Program-made: the position numbers and the translations under genes
Part shown: in pieces, positions 6,495 to 12,131 of the stretch
Layout: the number at the start of each line of letters is the position of its first letter
How positions within the stretch are numbered: position 1 is the first letter of the stretch
From: Candidatus Methanophagaceae archaeon
Lineage (GTDB): Archaea; Halobacteriota; Syntropharchaeia; Alkanophagales; Methanospirareceae
Length of the DNA stretch: 12,131 bases
Assembly: GCA_013374505.1 (NCBI GenBank)
Contig: QENJ01000069.1
Location: 1-12,131, forward strand
Direction of reading: 5' to 3'
The notes under the pieces: generated by a model
What the model was told of the DNA's origin: nothing
The model's input: only the letters and a program-made list of their open reading frames with translations
Database searches by the model: none

Positions 6495-6522
6495 AAATAG
6501 GGAAAGCAAAAATCCCCTATTT
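6495..6522 (-). terminator. Terminator hairpin between the converging tyrA and peptidase/beta-helix genes
   Basis: AAATAGGG at 6495-6502 pairs perfectly with CCCTATTT at 6515-6522 across a 12-base loop. On the minus strand the stem is followed directly by a T-rich stretch (the complement of 6480-6494), so it should serve mainly the minus-strand gene, which stops 15 bases before it. Adjacent is a run of eight G at 6471-6478 on the + strand. Confidence 0.65.
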
Positions 6523-6536
6523 GAAGTCTATTCAAT

Positions 6537-9233
6537 CTATGATAACCGAATCGCTGGTATCCAATCCGTGTATACCTTTCCGTTCGCATCAGTAAACTTA
6601 TCACAAGTAATAGTTCCACCTGTTACAGCCTGGTATTCCGGCACATGAATTATCTGCGGATACGAACCCGTTTCTATCACGTAACGGTATTCCCGACCTT
6701 TCCTTAGCGTAACAGCAGGCCTAATCGCTATGTTCTGCCAGTCGTGCTGGTAACCGGACCAGTTGCCGCTTGCTTTCAAGACTCCGTTTTCGTATAGCTT
6801 GATAGACTTGGTATGCCCGCCAGTACCAACGCATGAGTAGGTGTACATTTTGCTAACTTCGATGTCACAGGAAGGTATGATTGTGCCTTCATGTGTGCCC
6901 TGGATGCTGGGGTAAGTGCCTGTGCCTGTGTCGAAGACGGAAGATGCAGATGCGAAGTAATTCACCCAAGGCGCCATCAGCGGATAGTCGTCTTTATCTG
7001 AATCTATGCTGTAAGGAGAATCGCCGAGTCCATCACCATTCCCATCTGTTCCTGTGTAGTCATTCCAGTAGTTGCCTAAGTAGTTTGTGTAAGTGCTTCC
7101 CTTGTAGGTGTATGTTATTTTTGATTGTGAGTTCCAGACGTTGGTTGAACCAATAGAATAAACGTTATAATCGTTATCCATGAAATTGTTCAGGTATATT
7201 TCGTTGTTGTTTGATTCCTCAAGGTAGATGCCATTGTCTTCATTGTACTTAGCTGTGTTGTTTGCGATTATGTTCTCGTTTGAAGTCCAGAGTCCAATAC
7301 CTAATTGATGGTTATAGTTTGCGATGTTATTCCGTATTTCGTTACTATTTGATGAATCTAAAATTATCCCATCATAGTCAACACTGTTTGAGGCGTCGTT
7401 ATCGGTTATCATGTTGTCGTTTGACTCATCAAGGTAGATGCCATACACTTCATTGTACTTAGCCGTGTTGTTTGTTATTATGTTCTCAGTAGAGTAATTA
7501 TACAGCCAGATACCCTTATCATTTGAATTAACGTTGTTGTAGGTCAAGATGTTTGCGGAAGAAGTCCAACAGAGGATTCCTGCTTCTTTGTTCGAGTTGG
7601 CTATATTATTGGCCAAGATATTGTTGTCGGAATGAGAAGATAGTCGGATTCCATCAAGGTTGTTAGAGTTTGCAATGTTATTTCGTATCTCATTGTTGTT
7701 AGATGAGTTTAAACCTATCCCATTGTAGTCAACACTGTTTGAGGCGTCGTTATCGGTTATCCTGTTGTCGTTTGACTCCTCAAGGTAGATGCCATACACT
7801 TCATTGTACTTAGCGGTGTTGTTTGCGATTATGTTCCCGCTTGAAGTCCTGAGTCCAATACCCTGGTAATGGTTATAATTTGCAATGTTATTACTAATGA
7901 CAGTATTAGTGGACATGAAGAGCCTTATACCATCCGAACCATTTCGACATGTAAGCCAGGAAATAGAAGTGTTATCCACAGTAATGAATACACAAGGTAA
8001 AGAATTATTGGCTGCATGTATTATTGAATCACGATAAGGGGCATTAATGGTTAGAGGTTTATTTAATATTACGTTCTCGTTATACGTTCCAGTAGCCACT
8101 TCTATTGTATCTCCAGACATTGCGGCTTCTATCGCTTTCTGTATCGTACTGTATTCCACGGGAACACTTATCTTTTTTGGAGCTGGTGCCTTTAATTTAA
8201 TGATATATATGTTGTCTGCAATATCATCTTCCGGCCATAGTAGCGGATGCTGTGGATTATAATCTTCCTGATCTATTAAGGTCTCTGTGGAGCCAACTAC
8301 TTTTGGGTAAGAGTAATCATATAATTCGCGAATCGAAATTTTACCATCCGTGTTATGGTCCGCCACACTCCATAGCCCCTGTACTACATAATACGAAAAT
8401 ATCCCGTTTTTCAATAATTGCAAGTTATAGCTCACTTCATTAACCCGGCAAGCAGCGAAAACCACACAATTCACTTTTTCAAGGTCCTGGGCAAACCCAT
8501 CACGATCCGGCACTTCCTCTATTTGAAATATTGTAAGAACTCCGCCACAATAGCATGCCTCTAAAATAGCAACGACTTTCTCTGCTTTCACATCACCAAT
8601 CCATTCTTCAAGCTCGTCATCTAATATTGTCTCATTGTAATAAGTACGTAGTGACTCGTCTAAACCATCCACCTCATCACCATTATCATCTATTATTGAC
8701 TGCTCTCCATGTCCTGAGAAAAAGAATAAACAGGTATCCTCAGTATTCGCATTATTTGCCATCCACCGTATCGCATCCCTGATATTTGCCTTCGTTGCAC
8801 TTTCGTTAACTAAAAGTCGGATATGGTTCGCATCCCAGTTTTCTGATGCCATAGTCAGCACATTGTACATATCCTCGGCATCATGATGTGCAAATAACGA
8901 ATTACCTCCCACTATAACAGCCCAGTATTCCTCTGCCGAGGACCCAAGCGGTTTTTCTGAGTTATTAATAGCGGCTACGGAATCAGAGGCGTTATTCAAT
9001 TGTACTACCGACTTCCACAGTGGGTTTACGACTCCATTTTCATTGGCAATTTCGTTATAAGCTATACTCAGGTCGCAAGTACTTGTCGTAACCACAACAT
9101 CCGGGGTTGACTCGCAGAATCCGCAGGGGTTGACATAATACGGTTCTGCAGCGGATGCGGTTCCAATGCTTACGAACGTTGCGATTAGAACCAAAAAGAG
9201 TATTACACAAAATTTCACATTGTTCCTATCCAT
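6537..9233 (-). CDS. Secreted caspase-like peptidase fused to an EF-hand-like loop, NosD-type beta-helix and C-terminal surface module
   Basis: The product has 898 residues from the ATG at 9233. A Sec signal peptide (MDRNNVK, hydrophobic core, GTASA|AE) starts the protein. A clan CD caspase-like domain occupies about 100-290, with YWAVIVGGNS, HHDAEDMYNVL, a histidine motif SGHG (His175) and a cysteine motif LEACYCGG (Cys227, with Cys229 nearby). A loop DHNTDGKISIRE at 292-303 fits an EF-hand/dockerin-type calcium site. A PVEYSTIQKAIEAAMSGDTI segment opens a right-handed parallel beta-helix (about 358-690) of Asn-rich NosD/pectin-lyase-like rungs, ending with NYWNDYTGTDGNGDGLGD. The last 132 residues (from FDTGTGTYPSIQGTHEG to WIPAIRL) form a module shared with the next gene. 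An in-frame ATG at 9269 is possible, but GGAGG lies inside that extension and the signal peptide fits 9233. The substrate is unknown; an exported surface protein is inferred. Confidence 0.85.
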   Translation of the reverse strand: MDRNNVKFCVILFLVLIATFVSIGTASAAEPYYVNPCGFCESTPDVVVTTSTCDLSIAYNEIANENGVVNPLWKSVVQLNNASDSVAAINNSEKPLGSSAEEYWAVIVGGNSLFAHHDAEDMYNVLTMASENWDANHIRLLVNESATKANIRDAIRWMANNANTEDTCLFFFSGHGEQSIIDDNGDEVDGLDESLRTYYNETILDDELEEWIGDVKAEKVVAILEACYCGGVLTIFQIEEVPDRDGFAQDLEKVNCVVFAACRVNEVSYNLQLLKNGIFSYYVVQGLWSVADHNTDGKISIRELYDYSYPKVVGSTETLIDQEDYNPQHPLLWPEDDIADNIYIIKLKAPAPKKISVPVEYSTIQKAIEAAMSGDTIEVATGTYNENVILNKPLTINAPYRDSIIHAANNSLPCVFITVDNTSISWLTCRNGSDGIRLFMSTNTVISNNIANYNHYQGIGLRTSSGNIIANNTAKYNEVYGIYLEESNDNRITDNDASNSVDYNGIGLNSSNNNEIRNNIANSNNLDGIRLSSHSDNNILANNIANSNKEAGILCWTSSANILTYNNVNSNDKGIWLYNYSTENIITNNTAKYNEVYGIYLDESNDNMITDNDASNSVDYDGIILDSSNSNEIRNNIANYNHQLGIGLWTSNENIIANNTAKYNEDNGIYLEESNNNEIYLNNFMDNDYNVYSIGSTNVWNSQSKITYTYKGSTYTNYLGNYWNDYTGTDGNGDGLGDSPYSIDSDKDDYPLMAPWVNYFASASSVFDTGTGTYPSIQGTHEGTIIPSCDIEVSKMYTYSCVGTGGHTKSIKLYENGVLKASGNWSGYQHDWQNIAIRPAVTLRKGREYRYVIETGSYPQIIHVPEYQAVTGGTITCDKFTDANGKVYTDWIPAIRLS
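7375..7824 (-). repeat. Internal 351-bp-spaced repeat in the beta-helix of the caspase-like protein
   Basis: The 99-base blocks 7375-7473 and 7726-7824 differ at only three positions by eye and are exactly 351 bases (117 codons) apart. They encode the rungs around NTAKYNEVYGIYL and DNDASNSVDY. The in-frame spacing shows a past duplication of several beta-helix coils. Confidence 0.75.
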
Positions 9234-9280
9234 TATCGTTTTCCTTATGCCTCCTAAATGAATGTTCATAAGTCATCGCA

Positions 9281-9289
9281 CTATAAACA
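9281..9289 (-). promoter_or_regulatory. TATA-like box of the caspase-like/beta-helix gene
   Basis: On the minus strand TGTTTATAG lies about 50 bases ahead of the ATG at 9233. A start about 25 bases downstream (near 9260) would give a short leader containing TAGGAGG and AAGG. It would exclude the alternative ATG at 9269 from the message, supporting the shorter protein. Confidence 0.4.
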
Positions 9290-9301
9290 TATTCGGGCGC
9301 C

Positions 9302-9416
9302 TATAGAGGCTGTCTCACAATTGGTTTTGACACCAAAAATTTTGCTTCTTTTCTGATTTAAAGCTCTGTCACCCCGTCTTTTTTGCCCTGTTTTGAATTG
9401 TTGGACAGCCTCTATA
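9302..9416. mobile_element. MITE-like element with long terminal inverted repeats
   Basis: TATAGAGGCTGTC at 9302-9314 is a perfect inverted copy of 9404-9416. After two mismatches a further six base pairs match (ACAATT at 9317-9322 with AATTGT at 9396-9401). If TATA at 9302-9305 and 9413-9416 is the target duplication, the element is 107 bases (9306-9412) with GAGGCTGTC ends. Such ends are reminiscent of some insertion sequence families (for example IS1182-like), but I cannot verify the family. There is no coding capacity. It sits between the promoter of the caspase-like gene and the terminator of the neighbouring beta-helix gene. Its transcript would also fold into a long hairpin, so a purely structural role is the alternative. 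Confidence 0.55.
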
Positions 9417-9422
9417 AAAGAA

Positions 9423-9441
9423 AGGGGAGACCTCTTCCCCT
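9423..9441 (-). terminator. Terminator hairpin of the repeat-rich beta-helix gene
   Basis: AGGGGA at 9423-9428 pairs with TCCCCT at 9436-9441 over a seven-base loop. On the minus strand the stem is followed by TTCTTTTATAG. It lies 15 bases beyond the stop at 9456 and adjoins the MITE-like inverted repeat. Confidence 0.5.
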
Positions 9442-9455
9442 CTTGCTTGTCTATT

Positions 9456-9884
9456 TCATTCTAATCTAATCGCGGGTATCCAGTTGTCATAGGTGCGACC
9501 GTTTACATCAGTAAATACATCGCAAGTAATAGTTCCACCTGTTGCGTCTGGGTATTCATGCACATGTATTATCTGCGGATACGAACCTGTTTCTATCACG
9601 TAACGGTATTCAAGACCTTTTTTTAGCGTAACCGAAGGCGTAATAGTTATGTTATGCCAATCGTGCAGGTAGCCGTTCCAGGTGCCGCTTGCTTTTAAAA
9701 CTCCGTCTTCGTATATCTCGATGGACTTGGTGTTTCCACCAGTACCCGTGCATGGGTAGGTGTACATTTTGCTAACCACGATGTCACCAGACGGTATGAT
9801 TGTACCTTCGTGTGTGCCCTGGATGCTGGGGTAAGTGCCTGCGCCTGTGTCGAAGCCCGAAGAAGATGCAAAGTAACACTCCAT
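9456..9884 (-). CDS. C-terminal surface module of the beta-helix protein, separated by a frameshift
   Basis: This frame encodes the 3' end of the gene that continues upstream in another frame; it is not likely to be an independent gene. From about residue 5 it aligns closely to the last 140 residues or so of the caspase-like protein: YFASSSGFDTGAGTYPSIQG, YTYPCTGTGGNTKSIEIYEDG, HDWHNITITPSVTLKKG, YRYVIETGSYPQIIHV, and a final WIPAIRL. The module is rich in beta-strands, has two Cys, and recurs in my memory at the C-terminus of other methanogen/ANME secreted proteins, where its role (surface display or ligand binding) is unknown. The apparent ATG at 9884 lies exactly at the frame break and has no ribosome binding site or signal peptide. 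Confidence 0.7.
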   Translation of the reverse strand: MECYFASSSGFDTGAGTYPSIQGTHEGTIIPSGDIVVSKMYTYPCTGTGGNTKSIEIYEDGVLKASGTWNGYLHDWHNITITPSVTLKKGLEYRYVIETGSYPQIIHVHEYPDATGGTITCDVFTDVNGRTYDNWIPAIRLE

Positions 9885-12131
9885 TGCAGCATCAGCGGAC
9901 GGAAATCCTGTTCAGAATCAATGCTGTAAGCAGTATCGCCAATACCATCGCCATCAGAATCGTTGCCACTGTAACCGTCCCAGTAATTGCCCATGCAGCT
10001 CGTGTATTGTGTATTGCGGTAAGTGTAGCTTATTTTCTGTGTCGAGTTCCAGACGTTGCTTGAATTCTGAGCATAGATATTTTGGTCGTTCTTAAAATTG
10101 TTCAGGTATATGACATTGTCAGACGAAGATTGGAGATAAATCCCCAGGTTGTAACTATTCGAAATAGTGTTCCTGGTAATCACAGAACCCGTAACACCGT
10201 ATATATGTGCACCATAACTTCCACTGTTACTAATCTCGTTTTCTTTTATGCTTGCTCCTACCCCCGATATATAACAATAAAGCCCTGTTCCGGAATTGCG
10301 GTCAATCCAGTTGTTTATAATCTCAGCACGCTTTGCTTTTGCTAGCTGGATGTACAACCCGTGACCTGCATTATTTCTTATAACGTTATTAGCAGCCACT
10401 GCATTTCCACTGGCATAACCCAATACACCCCCGCCATTGTTCTTAATCGTGCTATTCTTGAGTATGAAATCCTCGCCGGATTCAAAATATATCCCGTAAT
10501 CTCCATTCTCTTTTATCGTAACACTTTCTGCACAGAGGTCCGAGTTTGAAGCGTTGATTCCGTATCTCTTTGAATTCTGTACTGTAAAAGGTTCTTTAAT
10601 TGTTAGATTGGTGCAGGAACAAAGATATAAACCATCGTGCTCAGCCGCACCGTCAATACTCATGTTCGTGATTGCCGCGTCCGTAACGCCGTTCAGAATC
10701 ACCCCGAATTTGCCGCTGTTGCTTATCACGTTATCTTGTATTGTTGCTTTTCCTCCTTCCGCTTTTATGCAACATCTAAGCCCTGTTCCGGAATTGCTGT
10801 CAATCTGGTTGTTTGTAATGGTTGCACGCCTTAAAGGCAACAGTTGAATATTCAACCCGTAGCCCAAATTAGCCCGTATTACGTTATTCTCTGCCACGGC
10901 ATTTCCTTTGGCGTAACCCGGGAATGTCACACCACCCTCTTTATTGTTCTCGATTGTGCTATTCATGAGCGTGAAGTCATTGCCGGTATCAAAATATATC
11001 CCGTATCCACCATTTTCTTTTATCGTGACTCCATCCACATATAAGTCCGAATCGGAAGCGTTGATCCCGTGTCGCTTTGCATTCTGTATTGTACAGGATT
11101 CTTTAAATGTTATATTGGTGCTCTGATCAACACGTAAACCATCGTGCTCAGCCGCGCCGTCAATAGTCATGTTCGTGATCACAGAGTCTTTAACGCCGTG
11201 TATATAAACGCCGTAGCACCCGCTGTTGCGTATAACGTTATCGGTGATGGTAGCTCTTCCTGCTACTCCGTTTTGCACGTAACATCTAAGCCCGGTTCCG
11301 GAATTAATGTCAATCAGGTTGTTTGTGATCGCGGCACGTTGTCCTTGTGCCAGTTGAATATTCAGCCCGTAGCCCAAATTATTTCGTATTACGTTATTCT
11401 CCGCAACTGCATTTCCACTGGCGTAACCCGAGAATGTCACACCACCTTCGTTATTGTTCTCAATTGTGCTATTCATGAGCGTAAAGTCCTTGCCGGTATC
11501 AAAATATATACCGTATCCTCCATTTTCTTTTAGCGTGACTCCATCCACATATAAGTCCGAACCGGAAGCGTTGATCCCGTGTCGCTTTGCATTCTGTATT
11601 GTACAGGATTCTTTAAATGTTATATTGGTGCTCTGATCAACACGTAAACCATCGTGCTCAGCCGCGCCGTCAATAGTCATGTTCGTGATCACAGAGTCTT
11701 TAACGCCGTGTATATAAACGCCGTAGCACCCGCTGTTGCGTATAACGTTATCGGTGATGGTAGCTCTTCCTGCTACTCCGTTTTGCACGTAACATCTAAG
11801 CCCGGTTCCGAAATTGATGTCAATCAGGTTGTTTGTGATCTCGGCACGTTGTCCTTGTGCCAGTTGAATATTCAGCCCGTAGCCCAAATTATTTTGTATT
11901 ACATTGTTCTCCGCAACTGCATTTCCTTTGGCGTATCCAAAGAATGTCACACCACCTCTTTTATTGTTCTCAATCGTGCTATTCTTAAGCGTAAAGTCTG
12001 TACCGGATTCAAAATATATGCCGAATTCTCCATTTTCTTTTATCGTGATACCATCAGCGCAGAACTCAGAATTTAAGGCATGGAATCCGTATCCCATCGA
12101 ATCGTAAATAGTCATGTTCGTGATTACAGAA
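9695..12131 (-). CDS. Large repeat-built NosD-type beta-helix surface protein, 5' partial and frameshifted
   Basis: The frame is open to the right edge (SVITN precedes the ATG at 12113-12115), so the true start and any signal peptide lie outside. It encodes four consecutive Asn/Gly-rich beta-helix blocks of 145-170 residues with recurring phrases such as VTIKENGGYGIYF, NSTIENN, GNAVAENNVIRNNLGYGLNIQL, GTGLRC and VITNMTIDGAAEHDGL. The closing NosD-type segment is VIYLNNF, VWNSTQKISYTY and NYWDGYSGNDSDGDGIGD. After FRPLMLQW the frame departs from the homologous protein: the stretch from about 9880 down to the stop at 9695 is out-of-frame sequence, and the genuine C-terminal module continues in the frame ending at 9456. 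One missing base at about 9876-9880 explains this. Decayed gene, strain-level mutation and assembly error are all possible. Function unknown; probably extracellular. Confidence 0.75.
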   Translation of the reverse strand, partial: SVITNMTIYDSMGYGFHALNSEFCADGITIKENGEFGIYFESGTDFTLKNSTIENNKRGGVTFFGYAKGNAVAENNVIQNNLGYGLNIQLAQGQRAEITNNLIDINFGTGLRCYVQNGVAGRATITDNVIRNSGCYGVYIHGVKDSVITNMTIDGAAEHDGLRVDQSTNITFKESCTIQNAKRHGINASGSDLYVDGVTLKENGGYGIYFDTGKDFTLMNSTIENNNEGGVTFSGYASGNAVAENNVIRNNLGYGLNIQLAQGQRAAITNNLIDINSGTGLRCYVQNGVAGRATITDNVIRNSGCYGVYIHGVKDSVITNMTIDGAAEHDGLRVDQSTNITFKESCTIQNAKRHGINASDSDLYVDGVTIKENGGYGIYFDTGNDFTLMNSTIENNKEGGVTFPGYAKGNAVAENNVIRANLGYGLNIQLLPLRRATITNNQIDSNSGTGLRCCIKAEGGKATIQDNVISNSGKFGVILNGVTDAAITNMSIDGAAEHDGLYLCSCTNLTIKEPFTVQNSKRYGINASNSDLCAESVTIKENGDYGIYFESGEDFILKNSTIKNNGGGVLGYASGNAVAANNVIRNNAGHGLYIQLAKAKRAEIINNWIDRNSGTGLYCYISGVGASIKENEISNSGSYGAHIYGVTGSVITRNTISNSYNLGIYLQSSSDNVIYLNNFKNDQNIYAQNSSNVWNSTQKISYTYRNTQYTSCMGNYWDGYSGNDSDGDGIGDTAYSIDSEQDFRPLMLQWSVTLHLLRASTQAQALTPASRAHTKVQSYRLVTSWLAKCTPTHARVLVETPSPSRYTKTEF
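10169..12115 (-). repeat. In-frame tandem repeats of about 510 bp encoding beta-helix blocks
   Basis: Using the recurring VITNM codon block as a boundary, the units on the minus strand are 12115-11681 (435 bp), 11680-11171 (510 bp), 11170-10664 (507 bp) and 10663-10169 (495 bp), all multiples of three. Bases 11053-11300 and 11563-11810 are identical by eye over 248 positions, silent sites included, which points to recent duplication or gene conversion. The lowest-numbered unit is the most diverged. Confidence 0.85.

Noticed and set aside
9870..9892. Programmed ribosomal frameshifting to join the two frames.
   Set aside because: There is no slippery heptamer or homopolymer run at the break, and no clear downstream stem; a simple 1-base loss explains it better.
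10554..12107. Several repeated plus-strand frames of 60-140 codons within the beta-helix gene.
   Set aside because: They recur only because the 510-bp repeats recur; they are Cys- and Ser-rich antisense products without start signals.
10169..12115. Regularly spaced near-identical segments that might suggest a CRISPR array.
   Set aside because: The units are about 500 bp, in frame and protein-coding, with no short repeat/unique spacer pattern.

Overview
The window reads as chromosomal DNA of a euryarchaeon, most likely a methanogen or a methane-oxidising (ANME-type) relative. The grounds are archaeal box A (TATA) elements at the expected distance from several starts, an archaeal-type TyrA, a BtuD-like ATPase with the extra C-terminal domain common in methanogens, an RPA-like OB-fold protein, an AglB/STT3-like WWDYG domain, and large secreted NosD-type beta-helix proteins. 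Assignment below that level is inference; no rRNA or tRNA is present.

Left part (1-2450, + strand). The tail of a class I methyltransferase runs in from the left edge. It is followed by a small conserved-looking unknown protein and an overlapping gene for a membrane-spanning regulator with an extracytoplasmic N-terminal domain and a cytoplasmic winged helix. After a promoter with a strong ribosome binding site comes a secreted protein of unknown function. A 47-residue signal-peptide-like ORF is translationally coupled to it, and a hairpin/T-tract terminator closes the unit.

Middle part (2451-6536). A minus-strand lipoprotein carries the soluble WWDYG domain of oligosaccharyltransferase without any membrane domain. 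Divergent from it are a corrinoid/iron-type ABC ATPase with a C-terminal extension, an RPA-like protein with two OB folds, and a prephenate dehydrogenase. These look like housekeeping genes with individual promoters rather than one pathway.

Right part (6495-12131, - strand). Two large secreted parallel beta-helix proteins share a homologous C-terminal module of about 132 residues. The first is intact and carries an N-terminal caspase-like (clan CD) peptidase domain with a visible His/Cys dyad, an EF-hand-like loop and a beta-helix. The second runs off the right edge and is built from about 510-bp tandem repeats, two of which contain a 248-bp perfectly identical block. Its frame is broken by an apparent 1-nt deletion just before the C-terminal module. 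Between the two lies a 107-115 bp MITE-like element with 13-bp perfect inverted ends. This half looks like an evolving surface-protein locus shaped by duplication, recombination and small mobile DNA.

No complete new defence or metabolic system is visible. The most unusual items are the caspase/EF-hand/beta-helix fusion, the free-standing AglB-like lipoprotein, and the repeat-driven paralogue next to the MITE-like element.
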